Shown: in pieces, positions 1-8,187 of the stretch
Layout of the letters: the number at the start of each line of letters is the position of its first letter
How positions within the stretch are numbered: the stretch's first letter is position 1
Origin: Nostoc cf. commune SO-36
Lineage (GTDB): Bacteria; Cyanobacteriota; Cyanobacteriia; Cyanobacteriales; Nostocaceae
Assembly: GCF_023734775.1 (NCBI RefSeq)
Contig: NZ_AP025732.1
Span: forward strand, 4,958,501 to 5,022,500
Direction of reading: 5' to 3'
DNA length: 64,000 bases
Notes under the pieces: model-generated
The model's database searches: none
Seen by the model: only the letters and a program-made list of their open reading frames with translations
What the model was told of the DNA's origin: nothing
Program-made: the position numbers and the translations under genes

Positions 1-705
1 TAAAAATGCCGTAGGGAATCAGAGTTATCTCCGTCGGGAAGTCGTGGTCTACTGAGATGGTTGGCATTCGATTTTTACCCCCACGGTCAAATTCTCCAAT
101 CTTAACTGCTACCTTAGCATCAATGGAAATTCGCAGAGTATGAGGGTCATTGTCAGCTTCACTATTAATTTGTTCAACTTGTTCAAAAATCGCTTCTGTT
201 TCGGGAATTTTCTTGATAGGCTTGGTTTTCAGAACTCTTTTTAAGGTATAGCCTAAATCATTCAATTTTCGTCGAATTGTTTCTGATGAAGGTAGTTCTT
301 CCTCTGTGTAACCAAATTGTTCAATTAGTTGACGACGGACTTCGCTTGCCGTCATGCGTGTATACAAACGTATACTTTTAAAACTGGGGTCAGTTTGACT
401 TTGTGGGTCTACTAACGATTTTATATCCCTCAACAAGTTTGATAATTTTGCTTCAGCCCGCTTGCGTCCACTACGCCTGAAACCATCAATAAAGGCTGAC
501 CACTCTCTAACTCCTGCATCCCTTTACGGATAGTGCGCCTATTCCATCCCAACTCCCTTTCCGCCACAGTTTGTCCACCTATTCCCAAACCTTTGACTAC
601 TTCTGCCATGAATTGTCTTCGGTCACTTCCCTTGAGTTTTTTCGCTGTTTTGATGTACAGAGATTTTAGGTGCGCGGTGAGTTGAATGATAGATTTTGGA
701 TACAT
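1..705 (-). pseudogene. ISAzo13-family transposase remnant, frameshifted and cut by the window edge
   Basis: The first 80 or so codons from 705 encode a helix-turn-helix-like N-terminus (AERELGWNRRTIRKGMQELESG) seen in ISAzo13-type transposases. The frame then breaks near 500. Translation continues in another frame as AFIDGFRRSGRKRAEAKL, then NLLRDIKSLVDPQSQTDPSF and ISIDAKVAVKIGEFDRGGK, open to base 1. The IDAKVAVKIG stretch probably holds the first catalytic Asp of the DDE fold. One indel at about 500 explains the break. The rest of the gene and the other IS end lie outside the window, so activity cannot be judged, but the reading frame as given is broken. Confidence 0.8.
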
Positions 706-1013
706 GAGCTAGACTGCACACTGAATTTATCTTTCTCTTATCATAGGATCAATTATTCTGTGGAGTTCTCTAACTTCATAATAATGCTCAATATAACCGG
801 GCGAATAGATTTAGGGTATAGATGACACTGCTATTACTTTACTAATTGCTCAAAATCTGGAATAGAATAGCCTTTCCATTTTAAAAGTGCATAAGAATAT
901 GCTTTTTTTAGCATTAAATAATCAGCACTTACTCGGAGCGATGCCTGCGGCGGGCTACGCCTACGCAAACTACACCCTGTAGGGACAATTCATGAATTGC
1001 CCCTACCTAAAAA
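706..1013. other. Intergenic stretch with dispersed short repeats
   Basis: No convincing gene. Bases 929-1000 contain the GGAGCGATGCCTGCGGCGGG and CTACGCCTACGC words that recur elsewhere in the window (for example near 48517 and 54945) and are typical of Nostoc dispersed repeats. Confidence 0.5.
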
Positions 1014-2294
1014 TTAGGGTTTCGGGTATTGTTTGCGTAAGTCCTGTTCGCTTTTCGCTTTCCGGCTGAAGACTCGATAGTATAGCGACGTACTAATTTC
1101 CTTTAAGGGAAACAGCAGATAGATGAGAGGATTTATTGCCACAATAATATTTCGGAAGTCGCGCCGCGCCAAAAATAAGATAGCACGAGCAACTTGCTGT
1201 GCAGACATCACACCATAGGGATTCAGTTGACTCTTAAACGGGCCAAGAATTAACTTGCGAATTACACAATCCCCGTCCAAACGCTTCAGGGTAACAATAT
1301 CTCCTAACGCTCTTTTGCTGAGTTCATAAAGCGGACTCAACGCTGGAGAAACCTCAGCCTCAGAAGTATTTACCCAAATTTCCTTGGTTGCTTTTGCTTG
1401 TGGCCCTGTTACAGTTGTCAAAAATATATCCATCAACCGCAATGCTGAAAAGGTATTCACTTCATAAGAGGAGTTGATAGCCTCCGATGTGCGGCTGGCG
1501 TAGACATTGATTCCGTGGTTGATAATTAAAATATCTACTTTCTCTAAACTATTTCTCAGTTCGGCTTCATTACCCAACTGCCAAGGAACCACCTTCACCC
1601 CAACTTGCTCTACTAATTTTTCTGGATTAGTGGTTAATGCCACGACTTTAGCATTATTCTTTACAAGTTCAGCCGCTAATGCTTGTCCCAAAGTTCCTGA
1701 TGCTCCTGTTAAAGCGATGGTTTTACCTTTAAGAGACAGTCCTGTACCAAGAATTTTATCCACTAGGGGAAAGACACCACTGTAGTAAGCGTTGACATCA
1801 TCAAAATGATGTCGCCAATGGTAAGACCGATTCACCCACCAAAGGGATGGTATTGTCTCTAAAGGGCCGGGTCGGTGGTTGTAGTCTGTATCAATTTTTC
1901 CCTGGAAATATCGCACAGACGCACCATACAAGAAAGTGCAACCATAAGCTGCTCCCAGCCATAACCCCATTTGCTGGACAATTAAAGCAATGACTACCAA
2001 CACCACCAGCAGTAGACTCGACTCTAGAATGTCGTGATATAACTGGGATTTTTGGTAAACTTTCAGGGAAACTATCGATAAATCGCGGCGATAGGCGCTA
2101 TGGTGCTTGTTGTGCCATTTCGCCAGCCAATTCACTTGGTGACACAAAACATGATAGCTGTCTCTCAAGACCTCGGCGAGTAAAAGTGAAAAGAGTGCCC
2201 AAGTAAGAAACTGGAAGCTGGCATTTAGCCAAACCCAATTAATTTGTAAGCTTGTCTCAATTCCCATCAAGTTTTCAGCTAGCGTTTTTATCAT
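1014..2294 (-). CDS. Bifunctional sterol desaturase / short-chain dehydrogenase
   Basis: The 426-residue protein fuses two domains. Residues about 20-180 are a membrane fatty-acid-hydroxylase/sterol-desaturase domain with hydrophobic segments and histidine clusters (HVLCHQVNWLAKWHNKHH and SYHWRHH) that would bind a di-iron centre. Residues about 190-400 are a Rossmann short-chain dehydrogenase beginning TIALTGASGTLGQALA, the NAD(P)-binding glycine motif. Fused proteins of this kind are known in cyanobacteria, where they are annotated as above without a settled substrate. It should sit in a membrane and modify a lipid or carotenoid-like molecule (inference). The ATG at 2294 is the first Met before the transmembrane region. 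Confidence 0.85.
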   Translation of the reverse strand: MIKTLAENLMGIETSLQINWVWLNASFQFLTWALFSLLLAEVLRDSYHVLCHQVNWLAKWHNKHHSAYRRDLSIVSLKVYQKSQLYHDILESSLLLVVLVVIALIVQQMGLWLGAAYGCTFLYGASVRYFQGKIDTDYNHRPGPLETIPSLWWVNRSYHWRHHFDDVNAYYSGVFPLVDKILGTGLSLKGKTIALTGASGTLGQALAAELVKNNAKVVALTTNPEKLVEQVGVKVVPWQLGNEAELRNSLEKVDILIINHGINVYASRTSEAINSSYEVNTFSALRLMDIFLTTVTGPQAKATKEIWVNTSEAEVSPALSPLYELSKRALGDIVTLKRLDGDCVIRKLILGPFKSQLNPYGVMSAQQVARAILFLARRDFRNIIVAINPLIYLLFPLKEISTSLYYRVFSRKAKSEQDLRKQYPKP

Positions 2295-2651
2295 GTTTGT
2301 CTATACTCATTTTTCTTAAGCATTCTTCATGATCTAATAAAGGTGCGTTAAGGTCGAGTCTAGAGCAAATAAAAATCAAAAGAAATAGGGTAAGGGAGAG
2401 TAGAAAGTAACGATTAGAGAGGAATAGTAAAGTTTCTTTGTCACTAACGACAGTCTTGACAGGAAAATAAGTAGATAAACAAAATTAATTACACAATGTC
2501 ATTGCGATCGCAGCAAAGCGAAATAAAGCAATTCGCTTGTGGCTGTGATTGCTTCGTTTCTCTACGAGACGCTCCGCGAACGCTCGCAATGGCTGTAATT
2601 AATTCTGTAGGCTTATTTTTAGTACCTATGACTAATGACTAATGACGAAAT
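2295..2651. repeat. Intergenic stretch with a Nostoc-type dispersed repeat
   Basis: No gene seen. Bases 2505-2592 hold a repeat unit that starts at a GCGATCGC site, contains GAGACGCTCCGCGAACGC, and is bracketed by imperfect inverted copies (TCATTGCGATCGCAGC and CGCTCGCAATGG). The same words recur at 35506-35523 and 52392-52412. It may form a hairpin in the 3' or 5' untranslated region. Confidence 0.5.
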
Positions 2652-3521
2652 TTAAGCTGCACAAAAAATCGGGGCAGGTTCCAAACCTGCCCCAACATCT
2701 GATATACTGCGCCCAACGGCTGTAGCTACAGGCTTTAAACTATCGACTAAATGCACCATATCTTCTAAAGAAAGCGCTTGACGGGCATCAGAAACAGATT
2801 TTTCTGGTTCTGGATGACATTCAATAATTAACCCATCAGCACCGCAAGCGATCGCAGCCCTAGCCACAGGTGCAACTAACTCCCGTTTCCCAACAGCATG
2901 GGAAGGATCTACAATCACAGGCAAGTGAGTTATTTGCTTGAGTGCTGCCACTGCCCCTAAATCTAGAACGTTGCGGGTGTAATCATCAAAACTGCGGATA
3001 CCTCTTTCGCACAACACCACATCAGGATTCCCGTGGCTGAGGATATATTCAGCAGCCATAACGAATTCTTCAATTGTCGCTGCTAACCCACGTTTGAGCA
3101 GTATTGGTTTACCAGCTTGTCCTAAAGCTTTGAGCAAGTCGAAGTTTTGCATATTACGACTACCAACTTGAAGCATATCAGCATGGGCAGCCACTACTTC
3201 AATTTGAGAAATTGACATAACCTCGGTGACAACCGGCATATTGTAATGCGATCGCACCCTTGCTAAAATTTCCAATCCTTCTTCTCCCATACCCTGGAAA
3301 GCGTAGGGAGATGTGCGGGGTTTGTAGACACCGCCACGCAACCCCTGCACGGATGCAGTAGATAGCTTTTGAGCGACTATCTCCATTTGTTCTAAACTTT
3401 CAACAGTACAGGGGCCGCCGATAATTACCAGTTCTTTGCCCCCGAAAGCGACTTTTTTTGAGATTTTAACGATTGTTTGGTGGTTCGGATGAGATTGTGC
3501 GGCAAGTTTGGCGTTAATCAT
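2652..3521 (-). CDS. aroF: 3-deoxy-7-phosphoheptulonate synthase (DAHP synthase, AroF/AroA(Ib) type)
   Basis: Condenses phosphoenolpyruvate and erythrose-4-phosphate, the first step of the shikimate pathway to Phe, Tyr and Trp. The 289-residue length and the motifs IIGGPCTVES, GGVYKPRTSPYAFQG, LQVGSRNMQNF, ILLKRG, PVIVDPSHAVGKRE and DGLIIECHPEP fit the short Ib-class enzyme, which lacks a large N-terminal allosteric domain. The first 20 residues look family-variable. ATG at 3521 follows AGGAGAACGAAACC, a good ribosome binding site. The gene is monocistronic here and sits behind two tandem attenuators (3567-3832), so aromatic charged-tRNA supply probably sets its transcription. aroE, another shikimate gene, is in this window at 50417-51316 but is unlinked. 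Confidence 0.93.
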   Translation of the reverse strand: MINAKLAAQSHPNHQTIVKISKKVAFGGKELVIIGGPCTVESLEQMEIVAQKLSTASVQGLRGGVYKPRTSPYAFQGMGEEGLEILARVRSHYNMPVVTEVMSISQIEVVAAHADMLQVGSRNMQNFDLLKALGQAGKPILLKRGLAATIEEFVMAAEYILSHGNPDVVLCERGIRSFDDYTRNVLDLGAVAALKQITHLPVIVDPSHAVGKRELVAPVARAAIACGADGLIIECHPEPEKSVSDARQALSLEDMVHLVDSLKPVATAVGRSISDVGAGLEPAPIFCAA

Positions 3522-3566
3522 GGTTTCGTTCTCCTAAAAATTGAGTATTGGGCACTGTTTTGCGAT

Positions 3567-3601
3567 AAAAAAAAGCCCGAAACCTTTGAAGAGTTCCGGG
3601 C
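3567..3601 (-). terminator. Attenuator 2 terminator upstream of aroF
   Basis: Read on the minus strand, GCCCGGAACT pairs with GGTTTCGGGC (10 bp with two G-U pairs) around the loop CTTCAAA, followed directly by eight T. It lies 45 bases before the aroF start codon. Its 5' arm CCCGGAA (3600-3594) can instead pair with TTCCGGG at 3639-3633, the last codons of leader peptide 2, giving a mutually exclusive antiterminator. Confidence 0.85.
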
Positions 3602-3629
3602 GCGTTCTGATTCATCGACATGACGCTAC

Positions 3630-3692
3630 TTACCCGGAATTTAGTCTGGGCCAAAAGTAAAAGCCATAAAACCAGCTATTCAAATAAGTCAT
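3630..3692 (-). CDS. Aromatic leader peptide 2 (attenuator of DAHP synthase)
   Basis: A 20-codon ORF, MTYLNSWFYGFYFWPRLNSG, preceded by AAGGAG 12 bases upstream. Seven of the eight residues from 7 to 14 are aromatic (W F Y G F Y F W). A ribosome stalled there for lack of charged tRNA(Phe/Tyr/Trp) would sit just upstream of TTCCGGG (3639-3633), leaving it free to pair with the 5' arm of terminator 2. This is the classical ribosome-mediated attenuation layout. A 14-bp stem with one mismatch (3701-3688 with 3624-3611) also encloses the ORF and covers its start codon. Function is inferred from architecture. Confidence 0.85.
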   Translation of the reverse strand: MTYLNSWFYGFYFWPRLNSG

Positions 3693-3710
3693 GACGATGA
3701 AATTCTCCTT

Positions 3711-3745
3711 AAAACAACAAAAACCGCAGAGTTCGCTCTGCGGTT
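3711..3745 (-). terminator. Attenuator 1 terminator upstream of aroF
   Basis: A perfect 10-bp hairpin on the minus strand, AACCGCAGAG-CGAA-CTCTGCGGTT, followed by TTTTGTTGTTTT. The 5' arm overlaps CCCGGTGAACC (3752-3742), which pairs perfectly over 11 bp with GGTTCACCGGG (3791-3781) inside leader peptide 1. The two structures exclude each other, as in a transcription attenuator. Between the antiterminator arms lies a small hairpin GTTTCC-TAAC-GGAAAC (3770-3755). Confidence 0.87.
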
Positions 3746-3775
3746 CACCGGGCGGTTTCCGTTAGGAAACTCAAT

Positions 3776-3832
3776 TCACTCCCGGTGAACCACCCTAAAC
3801 CAAAAATAAAAGTAGGAATTTGTCTTAAGCAT
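3776..3832 (-). CDS. Aromatic leader peptide 1 (upstream attenuator of DAHP synthase)
   Basis: An 18-codon ORF, MLKTNSYFYFWFRVVHRE, with six consecutive aromatic codons (Y F Y F W F). It overlaps the antiterminator arm GGTTCACCGGG, so ribosome stalling on the aromatic run would expose that arm. No strong Shine-Dalgarno is visible before ATG 3832. It is followed by its own terminator and then by a second, sequence-unrelated leader peptide of the same composition. The repeated aromatic run plus correctly placed alternative stems make chance unlikely. Confidence 0.83.
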   Translation of the reverse strand: MLKTNSYFYFWFRVVHRE

Positions 3833-3880
3833 TTGTGGGGTTTTTGCTGGAAAATCTAATAACTATACCTATGTAGCATA

Positions 3881-3909
3881 ACACTAGCAAGAAGAGTAAG
3901 CGGTGTCAA
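3881..3909 (-). promoter_or_regulatory. Probable promoter of the aroF leader
   Basis: On the minus strand TTGACA (3909-3904) is followed after 17 bases by TAGTGT (3886-3881), a sigma70-like arrangement with a weak -10. Transcription would start near 3874, about 40 bases before leader peptide 1, so both attenuators would be transcribed. Confidence 0.5.
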
Positions 3910-4120
3910 GACCCCCACAAACCAGAAAAAAGCGATAGACTCAGTACAAATGTGGGAGTCAAGACTAGTAAACAGGATTCAGAAGTTAAAATATATAATT
4001 CTCCTGAGTTGTCACCTCACCTTGTGAAAGCTTATTGCAGATAATTGACCATCGCCATCCATTATTCTTACCCAAGCCCTCATTGACCAGATCAACTTTT
4101 TAGGATCATTCAGTTTGATT

Positions 4121-4615
4121 ATGCCCAGTTCCAAAATCTTAGCCCAATCTTTCGACTATTATGGAGTTTACCCCTGCCCAGTCTGTCGGATAGGCAAGAT
4201 TTCTCACATGCCAATGATGGAAGCTATGGCTTGTGACTTTTGTCAAGAGATTTTTACAGTCAACTCAGAACTACAGCAAATCAAGATGCCTTCTAGGCAA
4301 CCACCCTTAATTTGGCGTTGGAATGGGTTTAGTTGGACTGAAGGTCAGTTGGAAGGTGTGGAATTAGGTTGGGGTTATGGACTAGCAGCAGCAGTTTTTG
4401 TAATTCTTCCCACTTCTTTAATTGGCATAGTAGCTTACTATTTTCCTGCTAATCTCAAAGAACCCATTACCTGGACGCCGTATATTTGGACGATATTAAC
4501 TTTCTTGTCACATTTATCAATTATTGTTTGGATTGTGATTGAAATTTATCAGATTCCAGTTGCAGCATATTTAAGAGCGATCGCTCGATGGAGAAACGGG
4601 GAGATGGGGAGATGA
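4121..4615 (+). CDS. Zinc-ribbon protein with two membrane helices, unknown function
   Basis: About 164 residues. The N-terminus carries CPVC (residues about 19-22) and CDFC (about 38-41), a likely rubredoxin-like zinc ribbon. Two hydrophobic segments (about 93-113 and 126-150) then anchor it to a membrane. The ATG at 4121 gives MPSSKILAQSFDYYG; an upstream TTG two codons earlier is possible. It is divergent from the aroF leader. A conserved hypothetical architecture; I do not recognise a function. Confidence 0.65.
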   Translation: MPSSKILAQSFDYYGVYPCPVCRIGKISHMPMMEAMACDFCQEIFTVNSELQQIKMPSRQPPLIWRWNGFSWTEGQLEGVELGWGYGLAAAVFVILPTSLIGIVAYYFPANLKEPITWTPYIWTILTFLSHLSIIVWIVIEIYQIPVAAYLRAIARWRNGEMGR

Positions 4616-4777
4616 GAAATCAATTAAAAAATAAAAAATAAAAAATAAAAAACTTCTACTTCCTGCCCCCTACCTCCTGCCCCCTCTTTCGCAATGCCCC
4701 ATAATCCATAACAAATGATGCAGCGAATAAATAGCTCCATCACTGATAATTAAGTTGATTGTCCACCAAAATATCGT

Positions 4778-5455
4778 ATGAGCGATCTGGAGTACTACTA
4801 TAGAGTCTTGGAATTAGAGCCTGGAGCAACACTTGACGAAGTGAACCAGGCTTACAAAGATTTAGTCTTTGTTTGGCATCCCGATCGCATTCCTAAAGAC
4901 AATCTCCGTTTACAGCAGAAAGCACAAGACAAGCTGAAAGCCATAAATGAAGCTCGTGAAAAGTTGCGCTCTCTAAAAACCAAACATCAAACCACATATC
5001 ACTCACCGCCACCTCAACAGGGAAAACCATACTCACCGCCACCTCAACAGGAAAAACCATCTCAAACAACCCAAAAACCACCAAAGCAAAACTCAGACTT
5101 GAGTGGTAAAGACTACAGTCGGGCAAATTTGAGCAATAAAGACTTATCTGGCAGAAATCTGAGTTATGCCAATTTGAGCGGTGCTAATCTCAGCGATACT
5201 TTTATGCACAAAGTCAACCTTAGAGGAGCGAATTTATCTGAAGCAAATTTATTTCGGGCAAACCTACTTTTAGCGGATCTCAGAGAGGCAAATTTACGCG
5301 CCGCTAATTTGATTGGCGCGGATCTCAGTGGGGCCGACTTGCGAGGAGCCGACTTAACAGGAGCGCGGATTCGCTCTGGTGAGCGCCTTTTAGTTAAACT
5401 AGTTGGTACTAACTTAGCAGGGGCAATTATGCCTGATGGTTCAATTTTTCAATAG
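4778..5455 (+). CDS. DnaJ-domain pentapeptide-repeat protein
   Basis: 225 residues in three parts. Residues 1-67 form a J domain with the HPD motif (VWHPDRIP), which stimulates Hsp70 ATPase. Residues about 72-105 are a low-complexity linker with a duplicated PPPQQ-KPYSPPPQQEKP tract. Residues about 106-222 are pentapeptide repeats (ANLSGANLSD, ADLSGADLRGADLTGA) that fold as a right-handed quadrilateral beta helix. Such J-pentapeptide fusions are a cyanobacterial speciality. It probably targets DnaK to an unknown partner (inference). Confidence 0.85.
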   Translation: MSDLEYYYRVLELEPGATLDEVNQAYKDLVFVWHPDRIPKDNLRLQQKAQDKLKAINEAREKLRSLKTKHQTTYHSPPPQQGKPYSPPPQQEKPSQTTQKPPKQNSDLSGKDYSRANLSNKDLSGRNLSYANLSGANLSDTFMHKVNLRGANLSEANLFRANLLLADLREANLRAANLIGADLSGADLRGADLTGARIRSGERLLVKLVGTNLAGAIMPDGSIFQ

Positions 5456-5499
5456 CTGAAGTTGCGCTATGAAAAAGCAATCAAGCAGTTATTGTTTAG

Positions 5500-6468
5500 A
5501 TGCAACAGATGATAGTGGCACAGCAATGCTGTGCCCTTACAAGTGATCTGTATTCCAGATCCCTACAACCTACCTGTAAAATTGAATATGATACCTCAAG
5601 GCTTTTAGGCACTGTGAACTTTTTTATTGGTTGTGCTGTTTGGGCATATAAAGGTTGGGTGGGCGAACTTTATCCCCAAGGCACTCGTACTGCCGATTTT
5701 CTCCACCTCTACAGTCGTCGCTTCACCACCGTAGAAGGTAACACCACTTTTTATGCCGTGCCTAACCAAGAAACTGTAACCCGTTGGGCTGCCGAAACTC
5801 CAGCAGGTTTTGAATTTTGCCTGAAGTTACCGCGAGATATTACCCATCAAGGGTTGCTACAACCCTATATTCCAGCAGCTTTAAAATTTTTGGAAGGGAT
5901 GCGCCCTTTAGGTAAGCATCTTGGCCCAATATTTGCCCAGTTACCACCCAGTTATGCACCTACATTGCTTGATGATTTGACCAACTTTTTGGAATCTTGG
6001 CCACTCACAGAAGCACCCCTAGCGCTGGAAGTCCGACATCCCGACTGGTTCAGGGAACCCTATGCTAGTAATTTGACAGCGCTTTTAGAAAGGCTAGGTG
6101 TGGGACGGGTATTGTTAGACTCGCGCCCCATTTATACTGGAGATGATGACCCCCAGCTGCAATCGGAACGGCGTAAACCCAAATTACCGTTGCAATTGAG
6201 TCTGACAGCACCTTTTACTCTGATTCGGTTTATTTCTCATCCAAATTTATCAGTGAATCAGCCATTTATGGAAGAGTGGGTAAAGCAGATTCAGCAGTGG
6301 TTACAGATGGGAGTGCAAATTTATTTCTTTGTTCATTGTCCAATAGAAGCGCGATCGCCTAGCACAGCGCGTCACTTGCAACAGCTATTAGAACAGAGTG
6401 GTACACCAGTTCCACCCCTACCTTGGAATAACCTTGAGTATCCTCCCAATCAGCTGAGTTTATGGTGA
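5500..6468 (+). CDS. DUF72 (YecE-like) protein
   Basis: A TIM-barrel-like DUF72 protein. Visible family signatures are FIGCAVWAYKGWVGELYPQGT near the N-terminus, YSRRFTTVEGNTTFYAVP, FCLKLPRDITH, LGPIFAQLPPSYAP and ALEVRHPDWF. The family has no established activity. The ATG at 5500 gives 322 residues, but the first 38 are unlike the family. A GTG at 5614 (VNFFIGCAVWAY) would give the usual length and may be the real start. Confidence 0.8.
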   Translation: MQQMIVAQQCCALTSDLYSRSLQPTCKIEYDTSRLLGTVNFFIGCAVWAYKGWVGELYPQGTRTADFLHLYSRRFTTVEGNTTFYAVPNQETVTRWAAETPAGFEFCLKLPRDITHQGLLQPYIPAALKFLEGMRPLGKHLGPIFAQLPPSYAPTLLDDLTNFLESWPLTEAPLALEVRHPDWFREPYASNLTALLERLGVGRVLLDSRPIYTGDDDPQLQSERRKPKLPLQLSLTAPFTLIRFISHPNLSVNQPFMEEWVKQIQQWLQMGVQIYFFVHCPIEARSPSTARHLQQLLEQSGTPVPPLPWNNLEYPPNQLSLW

Positions 6469-6637
6469 GCATATTTAGTACATAATTAGTTTTGTAATAC
6501 TTTCCTGTTAAAGTTTGATACTAATTTTGATTAGAGTATATGTGATACATGAATATAACGGATAAAAGTGTATTAACTTTGATTAGGTATGTAATTTAAG
6601 CTAGTTTTTTAAAAGCAGTTCCACCAAAGGAGGTTGG

Positions 6638-7078
6638 ATGAGTCGTCTTATTTATGAAAGCTCAGTCTCATATAAAGGATATCTCATCATTCCATTTGTT
6701 TTTGGCAAGGCGGATAATTACGAGATTTATTCGTATAAATTACTATCTGAGATTGGTCACAAAAGTCAATTTCATAAAGCAGAAAACCCAGCAGGAATTT
6801 ATGGAAGTTGTGTTAGTAATATCATTGATATCGCTAAAGAACATATTACTAAAAATTTAGAGTTTGCTCATCGGGGAGATAGTTTTAAGTCTCGCTATGT
6901 TTACCGTAACAATTTGATTATTATCTTCCAAGAAGCTGATAAATATTTTTACGATCATTACCCACCAGAGTTATTGAATAATATTGCAGCGCCAAAATTA
7001 TTCAAGTCTGAATATGAATGTCTGAGTTGGATTAAGCAAGGGTTTGATGGACGACATATATCGCAAAGAGTTATTTGA
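6638..7078 (+). CDS. Hypothetical protein
   Basis: A 146-residue soluble protein with no motif I recognise. The start is well supported by AAAGGAGG seven bases before the ATG. It is relatively rich in Tyr, Lys and Ile. It lies just outside the left end of the Tn7-like element, so it could belong to the ancestral flank or to an older insertion at the same site. Confidence 0.6.
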   Translation: MSRLIYESSVSYKGYLIIPFVFGKADNYEIYSYKLLSEIGHKSQFHKAENPAGIYGSCVSNIIDIAKEHITKNLEFAHRGDSFKSRYVYRNNLIIIFQEADKYFYDHYPPELLNNIAAPKLFKSEYECLSWIKQGFDGRHISQRVI

Positions 7079-7296
7079 AGAAGGTAGGAGTTGGTAAACA
7101 GGAAGAGGTTTAGCGATCGCTCAGTCGAACCGCAGATTAAATAACCCTACTGCATCTACCCTTGCAGGGTGTCACATTATCTAATTTCAATGATAAAGCT
7201 GTCTCCGCTTTTTCCCAAGAGGCTTTGATACAGCAGGAAAATCACGTGTAAAAAATTGCAAGCATAAACTTCTAATCAAGCAAAAGTCATACTTTC
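7079..7296. other. Left flank of the Tn7-like element
   Basis: No gene seen. Bases 7169-7185 (GTGTCACATTATCTAAT) repeat exactly the sequence spanning the right transposon boundary at 26699-26715. The word TTTCAATGA occurs at 7184-7192 and again at 7293-7301, just before the left inverted repeat. The segment may be the scar of an earlier insertion at the same attachment site. Confidence 0.5.
7169..7185 (+). repeat. 17-bp direct repeat, left copy
   Basis: GTGTCACATTATCTAAT, identical to 26699-26715. In the right copy the first eight bases are the transposon terminus and the rest is target flank next to tRNA-Ala. The left copy therefore looks like a second end-plus-target junction in the same orientation, as expected from tandem insertion at one att site. 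Confidence 0.65.
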
Positions 7297-7305
7297 AATG
7301 ACAGA

Positions 7306-7459
7306 TGCGACAACAATCATTAGTTGACCACGGTGGCAATCAGTAGTTGTCCAAGAAGCGCTCTGAAATACTTATTCTTTCATCAATCCGATCGCAGCCA
7401 AAGTTCTATACACAAACATTAGTTGACCAAGAGTGAAAATACTAGGCATTAGTTGACCA
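7306..7459 (+). repeat. Left-end TnsB-type binding sites
   Basis: Four copies of a 13-base word in one orientation: CATTAGTTGACCA at 7318-7330, CAGTAGTTGTCCA at 7341-7353, and CATTAGTTGACCA at 7417-7429 and 7447-7459. Spacing is uneven, as in Tn7 left ends. They match the outermost right-end site (complement of 26673-26685, CACTAGTTGTCCA). Transposase binding is inferred. Confidence 0.75.
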
Positions 7460-7661
7460 CAAGTAGTAATCTTTATTTCTTTGTGGCTTGTAGAAGTAAC
7501 ATCCTCAGCTATCGTCTCTAAAGACTGATAAAATTGTCATCCCAATCGCAATAGTCTAAAATATAACGTGGCTGTATGAAATAATACTCCATAATCACTG
7601 GTAATTTGGAGACCGAAAATCTAACTATTCCTTTAAACCTCCAAAAGTTCGGTAAGTAAAA

Positions 7662-8078
7662 ATGAATACATTACTTCTTCAAGCTCAAACTACACTCCTT
7701 CATTTATTTTTGTTATGCGCCGAAAGTGGAGTCAAAGAAATTCAACTCATCCCGCCACTAGCAGTCAGTATGGCAGCACGACGCGGAGTCGCTTTACATA
7801 AAAAGTTCGGCGGTGGTAAAAATTTGACCTTAGCTGAAGCGATCGCACAACAAAAACCTCTGACCCTTGAAGATATTAATACAATGGTGGACTTTTTTGA
7901 GAAATTCAAACCAGACATGGACGATCCAGGGTGGTACAACCCTGAGAGACCTTCTGTAGGTTGGATTCGTTGGTCTCTCATGGGAGACCAGTCTGGTAAA
8001 ATGTGGTCAATAGAGACCAAAAAGATGGTTGAAGAAGGTTTGAAAGATAAATCTATAAAAATAAAGGCACTGGAATAG
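7662..8078 (+). CDS. Cargo protein of unknown function
   Basis: 138 residues, first gene inside the left end. No known domain recognised. Features seen are a short hydrophobic N-terminus (LLHLFLLCAESG), a KKFGGGKNLTLAEAIAQQ segment, an acidic PDMDDPGWYNPERPS loop and a charged C-terminus. A 200-base leader with the TnsB sites precedes it. It may be a regulator or a defence accessory, but nothing in the sequence proves this. Confidence 0.5.
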   Translation: MNTLLLQAQTTLLHLFLLCAESGVKEIQLIPPLAVSMAARRGVALHKKFGGGKNLTLAEAIAQQKPLTLEDINTMVDFFEKFKPDMDDPGWYNPERPSVGWIRWSLMGDQSGKMWSIETKKMVEEGLKDKSIKIKALE

Positions 8079-8187
8079 ATATACAGCAGGAAAAATACTA
8101 AGGCTTCCAGTTTTTTTAAATAGCTCTATTCATTTGGCGATCGCACTTGGGAACACTAAGATAAGTACAGTCTGAAAAGATACTGTA

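Noticed and set aside
7318..7459. Repeated CATTAGTTGACCA words looked like a small CRISPR array.
   Set aside because: Spacing is irregular, the unit is only 13 bases, and the word matches the inverted right transposon end; TnsB binding sites explain it better.
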